Source: Caballeronia insecticola
Lineage (GTDB): Bacteria; Pseudomonadota; Gammaproteobacteria; Burkholderiales; Burkholderiaceae
Assembly (NCBI RefSeq): GCF_000402035.1
Contig: NC_021289.1
Location: 744,001 to 808,000, forward strand
Length of the DNA stretch: 64,000 bases
Reading direction: 5' to 3'
Below, piece after piece: positions 43,274 through 51,693 of this stretch. Within the stretch, counting starts at the first letter, position 1. Each line of letters opens with the position of its first letter. Below the pieces are notes generated by a model. That model was given only the letters and a program-made list of their open reading frames with translations. It was not told where the DNA came from and made no database searches. Made by a program: the position numbers and the translations under genes.

Positions 43274-44028
43274 GCCGCCTCCCTTCTGATGCGCCGGTAC
43301 AGACGCCTTTCGGCCTGGCGCAGCAGGCCGTTGATCGTCGTGACGAAGACCAGCATCAAGACCATGAGGCCGTACATCGTCGGGTTATCGAATGCGTTGT
43401 AGGCGAACGCGATCTGATAACCGAAGCCGGAACCCGACAACACGAACTCGCCCGCCACCACTGCGATGAACGCATACACCACGGTCAGCTTGATGCCCGT
43501 GAAGACGAACGGCAGGCTCGCCGGCAATGTAATGAGGCGGATTTCATCGAGCGCGCTCATGCGGCATACGCGCGCGGTACGCAGCAGCACGCGCGGTACG
43601 CGTTCGAGTCCGTTGAGCGTGTTCACCGCCATCGCCACGACAGCGAACAGGAAGCCGATACCAACGAGCGGCCAGCGATTCAGCCCGAAGATCACGATAA
43701 GAATCGGATACAGCACGAACACCGGCACCGCGTAATACGAGAGCAACAACGGATCGAGCACGCGACGCAGACGCGGCAACCTGAACAGCAGCACGCCGCC
43801 AATGAACCCGACGATCACCGCCAGCACCACCGCCAGCAATGCGCTGCTGAGCGTCTGCACGATATCCACGGTGAACTGGCCCGACGTCAGGATGTCCCAT
43901 GCGCTCACGGCCATGCGCGAAGGCGGAATGAACGACACAGGATTGATCCACGCAAGACGCGTCGCGATCTCGAGCAACACGAGCATTGCAACGACAAGCC
44001 CGATGCGCCAGCGCGCCGCCTGATTCAC
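43270..44028 (-). CDS. ABC transporter permease, second subunit
   Basis: A 252-residue permease paired with the preceding entry: both show the binding-protein-dependent transport inner-membrane fold and an EAA loop, here LLRTARVCRMSALDEIRLITLPASLPFVFTGIKL. The presence of two different permease genes suggests a heterodimeric channel. The gene overlaps its ATPase gene by 4 bp. Confidence 0.86.
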   Translation of the reverse strand: MNQAARWRIGLVVAMLVLLEIATRLAWINPVSFIPPSRMAVSAWDILTSGQFTVDIVQTLSSALLAVVLAVIVGFIGGVLLFRLPRLRRVLDPLLLSYYAVPVFVLYPILIVIFGLNRWPLVGIGFLFAVVAMAVNTLNGLERVPRVLLRTARVCRMSALDEIRLITLPASLPFVFTGIKLTVVYAFIAVVAGEFVLSGSGFGYQIAFAYNAFDNPTMYGLMVLMLVFVTTINGLLRQAERRLYRRIRREAA

Positions 44029-44885
44029 GATTGGCTCCCCAACGCCTTCAATGCCTCATCGCGCAGCAAGCCCCACACTTGTGCGGTGAGTTCGCCGAAA
44101 CGTGCGTCGAGCGCGATCTTGCTGTCGCGCAGTCGCGACCAGCCCGTCTCTATCGTTGCGATAAAACGTCCCGGACACGCGGACATCACGCCGATGCGAT
44201 CCGACAACAGCACGGCCTCGTCGATGGAATGCGTAATCAACATGACGGTCGCGCCGGTATCGCGCCAGAGCTTGAGCGTTTCATCGCCCATCAGAAGACG
44301 CGTTTGCTGATCGAGCGCGCCAAAGGGTTCATCGAGCAGCATGAGACGCGGACGCACGACCATCGCACGCGCGATGCACACGCGCTGACGCATGCCGCCC
44401 GAGAGCTGCGCGGGATAAGCGCGTGCGAACGACTTCAACCCCATGAACGACAGCGCATGATCGACGCGTTCACGTACTTCGCTTTCAGGCACGCCCGCAC
44501 GACGCGCGGCAAAGGCTGCGTTGTCGAACACGTTGAGCCAGGGAAAGCTTGCGTCCTCCTGAAAGACGACCGCGACGCCATCGGGCACTTCACGCCCCAC
44601 AGGCTGCCCTTCGAACTCGACCGTGCCGCCGCTCGCGGGATTCAAGCCGGCGAGCACATCGAGCAAGGTGGATTTGCCGCATCCGGATGGGCCCACGACC
44701 GAGAAGAACTCACCCGCACGCAATTCGAGACTCACGGGGCCGAGTGCATGAAACGGCGCCTTGCCGGACGCATCCGGATAGATGCGCGTGACATCGGTCA
44801 AACGCGCCTGCACGCGCTCCGCGTCTTGCGACCCGGTATCGCGCGATACGACCGATATTTTCGTGCGACGTGACAACACACTCAT
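44025..44885 (-). CDS. ABC transporter ATP-binding protein
   Basis: ATPase of the importer, 286 aa, with Walker A GPSGCGKST, signature LSGGMRQR, Walker B LMLLDEPFGALDQQT and the H-loop ITHS. The nearest relatives are SsuB/TauB/NrtD types. The start is after a GAGG-like ribosome site; an ATG upstream overlaps the binding-protein gene. Seven bases separate it from the binding protein gene. Confidence 0.88.
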   Translation of the reverse strand: MSVLSRRTKISVVSRDTGSQDAERVQARLTDVTRIYPDASGKAPFHALGPVSLELRAGEFFSVVGPSGCGKSTLLDVLAGLNPASGGTVEFEGQPVGREVPDGVAVVFQEDASFPWLNVFDNAAFAARRAGVPESEVRERVDHALSFMGLKSFARAYPAQLSGGMRQRVCIARAMVVRPRLMLLDEPFGALDQQTRLLMGDETLKLWRDTGATVMLITHSIDEAVLLSDRIGVMSACPGRFIATIETGWSRLRDSKIALDARFGELTAQVWGLLRDEALKALGSQS

Positions 44886-44892
44886 CGCGGCC

Positions 44893-45879
44893 TCACTTCT
44901 TGGTTTGCAGATCGGCGGGCAACAGCGATTCATCGACGATCTTCGACCAGTCGAACGGACCTTCGGGAATCGCCTTCACGAGAATCAGGCCCTTGAGCAC
45001 TTCCTCCATGCCTTTGCGATCGAAGCTGCCTTCGCTCCAGTACTTCGGATCGGAGTCGAGCACGTTATTGATCGCCGATGCGGCTACGGCCGGTTCCATC
45101 TTGTATTGCTTCGCCAGGATCTGCGCCGATTCCTCGCGGTGCGCGGCGATGTATTGCACCGCCTTGCGTCGCGCCTTGATGATGCCGCGTATCACTTCGG
45201 GATGTGCCTTCAGATAATCCGTGCGCACGATGCCGACCGTCTGCGTTTCGTTCGGCACGATATCCATCGAACGGAACGCAATGCGCAACTGATCTTTCTT
45301 CGCGCTATAGGATGGTTCGGTCATGTAGGCCACATCGACCGCGCCCTGTTGCAGCGATGTCAGCATGCCGCTCGAACTGCCAACCGGCTTGCGCTGCACT
45401 TGCCCCGTCAGGCCCGCGCGATCGAGCGCGATCGTCACGACTGTATCGGTCGTCGATTTCGGGCTGCTATAGCCGATTGTCTTGCCCTTCATCTGCTGAA
45501 TATTGGTGATCGTGCCGTTCTTCAGCTCGACCCACACGAGATCGGCCAGACTCTGCACGCCGCCATGCACGATGGTCAGATCGACGCCTTGCTTGACCGC
45601 AGAGATTGCCGCGGGCAGCGCGACCTCGCCGTAAGGAATCTCGGAGGCCATCGCATTGCGCACCGTTGTGCCGCCGCCTTCAGACGTGATGAAGCCCGTC
45701 ACGTCCACGCCTTCTTCCTTGAAATAGCCCTTTTCCATTGCGACTGCGAAGGGAACGCCGTACATGCCGTCGCCCCAGTGCGTGACCGTGAGCGGCGCGG
45801 CCTGCACACTCGCGGCACTCACTAAAGCAAGCAAGCAAACACTGCGCGCGATTCTCCCGACCTTTCCAAGCGAAAACAT
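44893..45879 (-). CDS. Periplasmic substrate-binding protein of the ABC importer
   Basis: NMT1/SsuA/TauA-like solute-binding protein, 328 aa, with a signal peptide ending near residue 27 (SVQA). The start is fixed by GGAG 8 nt upstream; an ATG 18 bp earlier lacks spacing. It is the first gene of the seven-gene operon, with a dyad and shared decamer in its promoter. The binding-protein class handles sulfonates, nitrate, thiamine precursors and aromatic or dicarboxylic acids, so the ligand cannot be fixed from sequence. Confidence 0.85.
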   Translation of the reverse strand: MFSLGKVGRIARSVCLLALVSAASVQAAPLTVTHWGDGMYGVPFAVAMEKGYFKEEGVDVTGFITSEGGGTTVRNAMASEIPYGEVALPAAISAVKQGVDLTIVHGGVQSLADLVWVELKNGTITNIQQMKGKTIGYSSPKSTTDTVVTIALDRAGLTGQVQRKPVGSSSGMLTSLQQGAVDVAYMTEPSYSAKKDQLRIAFRSMDIVPNETQTVGIVRTDYLKAHPEVIRGIIKARRKAVQYIAAHREESAQILAKQYKMEPAVAASAINNVLDSDPKYWSEGSFDRKGMEEVLKGLILVKAIPEGPFDWSKIVDESLLPADLQTKK

Positions 45880-45999
45880 GTAGGCGTCTCCATGCATGAT
45901 CGGCGGTCTCGCAACATGCCCGACGCGTGCGGCCGCACTTCGTTTTATGGACTTTCTCTGACCTTGTTTCGGCTAAGCGATTGCACGCTGATTGCATCG

Positions 46000-46030
46000 C
46001 TTGCACGGTCGTATCGGATAACCGTGCAAG
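46000..46030. promoter_or_regulatory. 10-bp dyad in the promoter of the ABC/lyase operon
   Basis: CTTGCACGGT (46000-46009) and ACCGTGCAAG (46021-46030) are a perfect inverted repeat with an 11-bp spacer, about 120-150 bp upstream of the binding-protein start. It abuts the TTAATG-TATG-CATTAA palindrome-like sequence at 46031-46046. Its regulator is unknown. Confidence 0.6.
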
Positions 46031-46032
46031 TT

Positions 46033-46042
46033 AATGTATGCA
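46033..46042. promoter_or_regulatory. Shared GntR-type site, copy near the ABC operon
   Basis: AATGTATGCA occurs here within an imperfect TTAATG-TATG-CATTAA dyad, and its exact reverse complement occurs at 46913-46922 between the two GntR genes. FCD-type GntR proteins bind short AT-rich dyads of this kind, so a link between operon and regulators is plausible. Confidence 0.5.
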
Positions 46043-46123
46043 TTAAATTCGCTAAAGTCCAGATTTTCGATGGGCGTATATACCCGCGTGTCGCGCGCCG
46101 CTAAGACCTTTTTTTAGGGCGGC

Positions 46124-46840
46124 TTAGGCTTGCTGAATGCCGTATTGCTGCAGCACGTTAGTCTGGTTGCGCCAGCCCCGCTCGCGATGTGCGCGATATA
46201 GATCGCTTGCCTTCGCTGCATCGCCGCAACGCATGGCGTCGATGATGGCGTAATGCTCCTCGATCGACTTGAGCGGTTGCGGATGCGGCTTGACCATCTG
46301 CGTAAAGCGCCGCACGCGATGCACCTGGTCGCGGCAATTCATGACGATGCCGCGCAGGCGCGCATTGCCGCTCATGGTCACGAGCGTTTCATGAAAGACC
46401 TCGTCGGCGGCGGCCCAGGCGAGCATATCGCCGCGCTCGAACGCATCGGTCATGGTCTTGCATGCATCCACGAGCGGCGTGAGATCAGCGCCTGTCATGC
46501 CCGCGACGAGTGCCGCCGCCGTCGATTCAAGGCTGATCAGCACCTGATAAATGTGCTTGATGTCCGATATGGAAGTGGGAACGATACGAATGCCATGACG
46601 GGGCACGATCTGCACGAGGCCTTCGCCTTGCAAACGCAGCGCAGCCTCGCGAATTGGGGTGCGACTGAAGCCGAGCATGAGCCCTAATTCCTGCTCGAGC
46701 AGATACGACCCCGGCGTAAGCTCGCTTTCGATAATCCTGCGCCGCAGCTCGCGATAGGCCAGCTCGGTCGTGTTGCGTCTGGCGGGTTTAGTCTCGTCGG
46801 CAAGCCTTTCGCTCGTTACTGCTTTGACGCGCTCGTCCAT
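46124..46840 (-). CDS. GntR-family regulator, FCD type, A
   Basis: A 238-residue FCD-type GntR protein. The N-terminal winged helix (about 17-85) reads RRRIIESELTPGSYLLEQELGLMLGFSRTPIREAALRLQGEGLV, and the C-terminal FCD domain should bind a small carboxylate, often with a metal. AGGGGG precedes the ATG. It is divergent from a sister regulator (160 bp apart) and lies upstream of the ABC/lyase operon in the same direction (245 bp gap), so it is the natural candidate for its control. Confidence 0.88.
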   Translation of the reverse strand: MDERVKAVTSERLADETKPARRNTTELAYRELRRRIIESELTPGSYLLEQELGLMLGFSRTPIREAALRLQGEGLVQIVPRHGIRIVPTSISDIKHIYQVLISLESTAAALVAGMTGADLTPLVDACKTMTDAFERGDMLAWAAADEVFHETLVTMSGNARLRGIVMNCRDQVHRVRRFTQMVKPHPQPLKSIEEHYAIIDAMRCGDAAKASDLYRAHRERGWRNQTNVLQQYGIQQA

Positions 46841-46912
46841 GCTCGAACCCCCTTTGAAGCGCAGCATTGCCGCCGATGGTACATCGCATCCGAACCTGCG
46901 GCTATGCATCAG

Positions 46913-46922
46913 TGCATACATT
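46913..46922. promoter_or_regulatory. Shared GntR-type site, copy between the GntR genes
   Basis: TGCATACATT is the reverse complement of AATGTATGCA at 46033-46042. It lies in the divergent promoter between GntR A and GntR B, near a TATAAT at 46949-46954 that reads toward B. The position allows autoregulation of both genes. Confidence 0.5.
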
Positions 46923-46999
46923 GAGCGATACATCGAATTTTCTTTTCATATAATGAAGGCACTCCGTGCATCGACGGCAACGTTATCGGAACGCCCATC

Positions 47000-47695
47000 A
47001 TGGCTCCAGCCCCGACCGCCGAAGCGATCATCAAGCCGCGCGAGAAATCGACCGACACAGTTTATCTAGCGTTGCGGGAAAAAATCCTGAGCAATGAATT
47101 GCGGCCAGGAACGCAAATGCTTGAACAGGAGCTCGTTCACTTATTCGGCGTGAGCCGCACACCCGTGCGCGAGGCGTTGATTCGTCTGCAGAACGAGCGT
47201 CTGGTACTGATTGTTCCGCGCCACGGCGTGCGCGTGCGGAATATTTCCATGGCGGATATCGAAGAAGCGTTTCAAGTGCAAACGAGTCTTGAAGCGACAG
47301 CCGCGGTGGCCGTCGCGGCCCGAAAGCCCGGCGCAAGAGAGTTGAAGACGCTTGAAAAGGCGTGCAACGAAATGGACCGCGCCTTTGCTAAAGACGATCG
47401 GGATGCGTGGGCTAACGCGCACGAATCGTTTTATGTGCGTCTCGTCGAACTGAGCGAGAATCCGCGCCTCGTACAGATTGTCGGCGAATGTTCAGATCAG
47501 GTGCGCCGCGCCCGAGAATCGACGCTGCGGCTCATTCCGCTGGACGAGTCGCAGGCCAAGAGTCTGCGCGCGGTCATCGATGCTTTGCGGCAAGGCGATG
47601 CGCAAACGGCTCAAACGCTCTGCCGCGAAAATCGCACACGCAATCTCACGATGCAGATCGAAACATTGCAGCGATTCAGGATTCTCGACGTCTAA
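47000..47695 (+). CDS. GntR-family regulator, FCD type, B
   Basis: A 231-residue sister of GntR A: SNELRPGTQMLEQELVHLFGVSRTPVREALIRL aligns directly to the matching part of A, and both continue with the IVPRHG motif. The FCD domain follows. It is divergent from A and convergent with the universal stress protein gene. Two related regulators facing each other suggest layered control of the adjacent catabolic operon by two ligands; this is inference. Confidence 0.88.
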   Translation: MAPAPTAEAIIKPREKSTDTVYLALREKILSNELRPGTQMLEQELVHLFGVSRTPVREALIRLQNERLVLIVPRHGVRVRNISMADIEEAFQVQTSLEATAAVAVAARKPGARELKTLEKACNEMDRAFAKDDRDAWANAHESFYVRLVELSENPRLVQIVGECSDQVRRARESTLRLIPLDESQAKSLRAVIDALRQGDAQTAQTLCRENRTRNLTMQIETLQRFRILDV

Positions 47696-47705
47696 GCGCG
47701 CGGCT

Positions 47706-48206
47706 TCACGCGTGATACGAATGCGAAGGCGCATCCCGCATTTCGATCACGTGCGCGTTCACAACGCCGCGTTCCGAAGCGATCAGCACTTCCCGATCCG
47801 TATTTCGACATACGACGTTGCGCACATGAGTCAGACCCACGTTGAAGAACACGCTCTTGCTCGCGCCGAGCACGACCAGATCGGCGTCGAGACGTTCGGC
47901 CTCTTTGGCAATCACGCGGCCGATGCTGCGCCCACTGCCGGGCAGCGTGCGGGTCCGCCATTCGGCCCGCATGCCCGCGCATTGCAGCATCTTCTCGCAG
48001 TTTCGACGAATCGTAAGCGCGAATCGATTGACGATCGCAGGCGTATCGCAAAGGCTGTCCGCTTGCCAGCCAGACCACCACGGCGACGAAACGATCACGT
48101 GTAACAGGGTGAGACGCGCGTTGCAGTCGCGTGCGCGCTCGATGGCGGTCGACAAAGCGGCTTCGCTAAAGCTCGGTCCCACGGCGACGAGAATGTGCTG
48201 GTACAT
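47706..48206 (-). CDS. Universal stress protein, UspA family
   Basis: A 166-residue UspA-fold protein: start MYQHILVAV, then TLLHV, and the ATP-binding-like region LVVLGASKSVFF (G-x2-G-x9-G type motif is degenerate). The role is usually survival under nutrient or oxidative stress. It ends 10 bp from the converging GntR B gene. Promoter not resolved; a perfect 12-bp palindrome lies 56 bp upstream and may serve this gene or the divergent LysR gene. Confidence 0.82.
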   Translation of the reverse strand: MYQHILVAVGPSFSEAALSTAIERARDCNARLTLLHVIVSSPWWSGWQADSLCDTPAIVNRFALTIRRNCEKMLQCAGMRAEWRTRTLPGSGRSIGRVIAKEAERLDADLVVLGASKSVFFNVGLTHVRNVVCRNTDREVLIASERGVVNAHVIEMRDAPSHSYHA

Positions 48207-48261
48207 GGCGTTACCCTCCGATCATTTGATGGCGTCTCATCGATGACGCGTTTCGTTCTTG

Positions 48262-48273
48262 CATGACGTCATG
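48262..48273. promoter_or_regulatory. 12-bp palindrome CATGACGTCATG
   Basis: Perfect dyad in the 165-bp divergent gap between the universal stress protein and the tandem-HTH LysR gene. It could be an operator for either direction. No known regulator is assigned. Confidence 0.45.
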
Positions 48274-48371
48274 ATCGGCGTGAAGAATTAGGGAAATCTG
48301 AGCGCGCTCGCCCTAAAGCGTTACGATGCGATAAATCAATTCGATAGCTCTCGCACACACGCGCCTTGTAT

Positions 48372-49640
48372 ATGGACAATCGCGAACTGCTCAATCTCGC
48401 TTACTTGCGCGCGTTCCGGCTCGTTGCGCAAACGGGCAGCGCCACGCGCGCCGCGGCCGCGCTTTTTCGCGCGCAATCGGCGGTCACACGTTCGCTGCAG
48501 GAACTCGAAGCAGCCGTCGGCGAGACCCTGCTGGAACGCCGTCCATCAGGAATGTTGCCGACGCCAGCAGGCCGCGCAGTGCTGTTGCGTTGCCAACGGA
48601 TTTTCGCGGAACTCGAAGAACTGGCGCAGTGGTGCTCGGCGCGCCAGTCGCGCCGTCGGACCGCAACGGGTGGAGCATTGCCCGCCTTTCTGCTCAACAC
48701 GCGGCGTCTGCAACTCTTTTCGGCGCTCGCGCGTCATCGTCACATGCCGAGCGCGGCTCAGACGCTTGGGCTCAGTCAGCCTGCGGTGAGCAGCGCGATC
48801 CGCATCATGGAGACGGGCGCGGGCATGCAATTGTTTTATCGCAGCCCGCGCGGACTTTTGCTCACGAGCGAAGGCGAAACCTTCGTATTGCACGTGCGCC
48901 GCGCGCTCAATGAACTCAGGCACATTCCCGACGATCTCGCCGCTTTGCGCGGCACGATTCAAGGTTACGTGACGGTGGGCGCGCTGCCGCTTGGCCGAAC
49001 CTTGATCCTGCCGGGGGCGATAGCGCGCGTGGCGGCCCGATATCCGGGCGTGCGCATCGTGACCGACGAGAGCGCGTATGAAACGCTCGTCGCGGGACTG
49101 CGTGCCGGCGACATCGACTTCGTGCTTGGTGCGCTGCGCCAGAACGATGTGTCGAGCGGACTCATCAACGAACGTCTCATGTCGGAGGAAATCGTGGTGC
49201 TTGCACGGCGCGGACATCCGCTCGCCGATAAGGACGGACTGTCGCTCAAGGACCTGATATCCGCGCAATGGATTTTGCCGCGCAGCCACGCACCCGCGCG
49301 CGGCATGTTTGAGGCGCAATTCAAGCGAGCGAAGCTCAAGCCGCCGATGCCGACCGTCGAAACCGCCGACCTTGCAGTCATTCGCGGTTTGTTGATGCAT
49401 ACGGACATGCTCGCCGCCGTATCCGCACAACAACTTCACTACGAGTGCGAAGCCGGGCAACTCGTGGTGCTCGACATCGCCATGCAAGGATCGCGGCGTG
49501 AAATCGGCCTGACGCTGCGCGCGGGCGGCACGCCGTCGCCGGCGGCGAGAGCGATGATCGATGCGATCCGTCTCACCGTCGATGAACTCGGTCACACGAT
49601 GCGCCGCGAATCGGCGAGCATCGCAAAGAGCGCGGTTTGA
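48372..49640 (+). CDS. LysR-family regulator with two N-terminal HTH domains
   Basis: A 422-residue LysR protein, about 120 residues longer than normal. Two complete DNA-binding domains are visible: residues 10-70 (AFRLVAQTGSATRAAAALFRAQSAVTRSLQELE) and 112-172 (LFSALARHRHMPSAAQTLGLSQPAVSSAIRIME). The substrate-binding domain follows from about 195. A single ligand domain with tandem HTH is unusual and suggests a dimer that presents four reading heads. The ATG is chosen over an in-frame TTG 6 bp upstream. The neighbour downstream is an O-methyltransferase gene on the same strand. Confidence 0.85.
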   Translation: MDNRELLNLAYLRAFRLVAQTGSATRAAAALFRAQSAVTRSLQELEAAVGETLLERRPSGMLPTPAGRAVLLRCQRIFAELEELAQWCSARQSRRRTATGGALPAFLLNTRRLQLFSALARHRHMPSAAQTLGLSQPAVSSAIRIMETGAGMQLFYRSPRGLLLTSEGETFVLHVRRALNELRHIPDDLAALRGTIQGYVTVGALPLGRTLILPGAIARVAARYPGVRIVTDESAYETLVAGLRAGDIDFVLGALRQNDVSSGLINERLMSEEIVVLARRGHPLADKDGLSLKDLISAQWILPRSHAPARGMFEAQFKRAKLKPPMPTVETADLAVIRGLLMHTDMLAAVSAQQLHYECEAGQLVVLDIAMQGSRREIGLTLRAGGTPSPAARAMIDAIRLTVDELGHTMRRESASIAKSAV

Positions 49641-49756
49641 TACGTGGTGCGTGTCTGGCCATCTGATTTGTTTATCGCGCCAAAGCATATTGTGTGGGCT
49701 CGCCGAGGTGCGGTAATGTGTGGTCATCACTTCGCTTACCCGCTTGAGGAGAGTCG

Positions 49757-50425
49757 ATGAACGAGCAGCAATGGATCGCGATGGACGAATACTTGTGCGA
49801 GCGTACGCAAGCACCGGATGAAGCGCTCGAAGCCGCCTTGCGGGAAAGCGCGCACGCAGGCCTGCCCGCTATCAACGTCGCACCGAATCAGGGCAAGTTG
49901 CTGCACATGCTGGCTCGCTTGCGCGGCGCACGGCGTATTCTGGAAATCGGCACGCTCGGCGGTTACAGCACGATCTGGCTTGCACGCGCTTTGCCTGCCA
50001 ACGGAACGTTGCTCACGCTCGAAGCTGTCGAACGACATGCCGACGTTGCGCGAAAAAATATCGAGCGCGCAGGTTTGTCCGGTGTGGTTTCGGTGATCGT
50101 CGGAGACGCGGTCGATACGCTCGAATCATTTATACGCGACGGTATCCCGCCATTCGATTTCATCTTTCTCGACGCCGACAAGCAAACCTATCCGACGTAC
50201 CTGACTTTGGCGCTGCGTCTGAGTCGCCCCGGCACGGTGATTCTCGCGGACAACGTGATCCGCGGCGGCCGCGTGGCAGAGACCAATAGCACCGATCCCG
50301 ACGTGATCGGCGTGCGTGCCTTTCTCGACATGCTGGCGACCAGCCCGCGCCTTTCATCGACCGCGCTTCAAACGGTAGGCAGCAAAGGCTGGGACGGCTT
50401 TTCGCTTTCGATCGTCGCCGATTGA
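49757..50425 (+). CDS. O-methyltransferase, caffeoyl-CoA/catechol type
   Basis: Class I SAM methyltransferase of the O-methyltransferase family 3, 222 aa, with LEIGTLGGYSTIWLARALP (motif I, about 63-81), FDFIFLDADKQTYP (metal-binding Asp) and ADNVIRGGRV. Members methylate catechols and related phenols in a Mg2+-dependent way. It follows the tandem-HTH LysR gene by 116 bp on the same strand and may be its target. GAGGAG precedes the ATG. Confidence 0.87.
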   Translation: MNEQQWIAMDEYLCERTQAPDEALEAALRESAHAGLPAINVAPNQGKLLHMLARLRGARRILEIGTLGGYSTIWLARALPANGTLLTLEAVERHADVARKNIERAGLSGVVSVIVGDAVDTLESFIRDGIPPFDFIFLDADKQTYPTYLTLALRLSRPGTVILADNVIRGGRVAETNSTDPDVIGVRAFLDMLATSPRLSSTALQTVGSKGWDGFSLSIVAD

Positions 50426-50466
50426 AGAATCGTTGGCATTGTCTGAAGAAATATTTGTCGTGTCAC

Positions 50467-50495
50467 GGGAATAAAACGCCCGCTTAGCCTGTTAG
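50467..50495 (+). promoter_or_regulatory. Candidate ECF-type promoter before the anti-sigma/sigma operon
   Basis: GGGAATAA (50467-50474), resembling the GGAATA-like -35 box of some ECF sigma factors, is followed after 17 bp by GTTAG at 50491-50495. It lies 33-60 bp upstream of the first gene of the sigma-factor operon, the normal place for autoregulation. Assignment is inference. Confidence 0.45.
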
Positions 50496-50527
50496 CGCAT
50501 AAAGAACACTCAATCCGATGCGCCGAC

Positions 50528-51115
50528 ATGAACAAGCCGCTCACCAAGCGAGACATTCAGGCTTTCGCCGTTGGTAACCTTGCGCAAGTCGCCGAAGTTC
50601 GACTGCATGCATCGCGCGACAAGCGCCTGAGGCTAAGAAACGCGCTACGCAATATTCTGCTCGGCGTGTGCGCGGCGTTGGCGGTCTCCGGCTGGTGCGC
50701 CGCCACGCATGTATCCGCGCACATGCTCCATGCATCCGCCGTCATGGCTTTGCTGGACGCATCGAATCAAAGCATTGCGCATGTGCCGCCGCTCGTCTCG
50801 CACAACCCTCACTTCGTCGAACTGACGCCGGTCGGCCTGGAACTCGTTGCGACGAAGACGAGGCAAGCAGGCCCCTTCGCCCATATCGACGAATTCGATT
50901 ATCGGAATGCCGACGGCGAAACCGTCATTCTGCTTGCGGCGCGCGCGCCCTTTGCAAGCGAGCAACCGCATTGGAGCGCACAGCGCGTGGGCGATATTCG
51001 CCTGCTGACATGGGCGACGGACGGAAAGCGATACGTGCTTGCCGGACACGCCGCCACGCACGGACTCATGCGAGCCGCCGATGCTTTGACGATGACATCA
51101 CAAAGAGCGGAATAA
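50528..51115 (+). CDS. Membrane anti-sigma-like protein
   Basis: A 195-residue protein with an N-terminal helical segment (TKRDIQAFAVGNLAQVAEVRLHA) resembling the anti-sigma domain of the third gene, a membrane helix (about 46-63), and a periplasmic part. It lacks an obvious zinc motif. It precedes the ECF sigma gene by 29 bp and likely belongs to the same operon. Two anti-sigma-like proteins flanking one sigma factor is unusual. Confidence 0.6.
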   Translation: MNKPLTKRDIQAFAVGNLAQVAEVRLHASRDKRLRLRNALRNILLGVCAALAVSGWCAATHVSAHMLHASAVMALLDASNQSIAHVPPLVSHNPHFVELTPVGLELVATKTRQAGPFAHIDEFDYRNADGETVILLAARAPFASEQPHWSAQRVGDIRLLTWATDGKRYVLAGHAATHGLMRAADALTMTSQRAE

Positions 51116-51144
51116 AATGCGCGCGTCCTTGTTCATTACCTTCA

Positions 51145-51693
51145 ATGCCCGCGCCTCATACGACGGCTAAGCCAATGGACATCCGCGACGAACTGAAGGA
51201 GCACATTCCCAGATTGCGGCGCTATGCGCGCGCGCTGCTGAACAATCGGGAACTCGCCGACGATCTCGTGCAAGACACGATCGAGCGCGCCCTGTTGCGT
51301 ATTGGGATGTTCGAAGCGGGAACCGATCTGCGCGCGTGGCTCTTTACTATCATGCATAACGTGTTCGTCAATCAGATACGCAAGGCTTCCGCGCGCGCGG
51401 CGCACGTCTCCATCGACGACGACGTCATGCGTGAGCGCGAGTTCACCGTGTCGGCCAATCAGATCCGCTCACTTGAAGTGCGCGATCTCGACTTTGCATT
51501 GCAGCGTTTGCCCGCCGAGCAGCGCGAGGTCGTTCTTCTCGTCGGCCTCGAAGAGATGAGTTATGCGGAGGTGGCGATCGCGCTCGATATTCCCATGGGC
51601 ACCGTGATGTCGCGCCTGTCTCGCGGACGCGAACGGCTGCGCGCGTTGATGGCGGGCACTCAGCCCGATGCGAAGTTGAAGGTGGTGCGATGA
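51145..51693 (+). CDS. ECF sigma factor
   Basis: A 182-residue extracytoplasmic-function sigma factor. Region 2 is visible as RYARALLNNRELADDLVQDTIERAL (with the DDLVQDT core), and region 4 as LPAEQREVVLLVGLEEMSYAEVAIALDIPMGTVMSRLSRGRERL. An ATG 30 bp further in (MDIRDEL) is an alternative start. It overlaps the downstream anti-sigma gene by 4 bp, the classic coupled sigma/anti-sigma layout. Confidence 0.92.
   Translation: MPAPHTTAKPMDIRDELKEHIPRLRRYARALLNNRELADDLVQDTIERALLRIGMFEAGTDLRAWLFTIMHNVFVNQIRKASARAAHVSIDDDVMREREFTVSANQIRSLEVRDLDFALQRLPAEQREVVLLVGLEEMSYAEVAIALDIPMGTVMSRLSRGRERLRALMAGTQPDAKLKVVR

Noticed and set aside
46086..46123. Hairpin-like CTAAG/CTTAG with a T run after GntR A.
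   Set aside because: The stem is only about 5 bp with an irregular loop, and the T tract lies inside it rather than after it on the minus strand.
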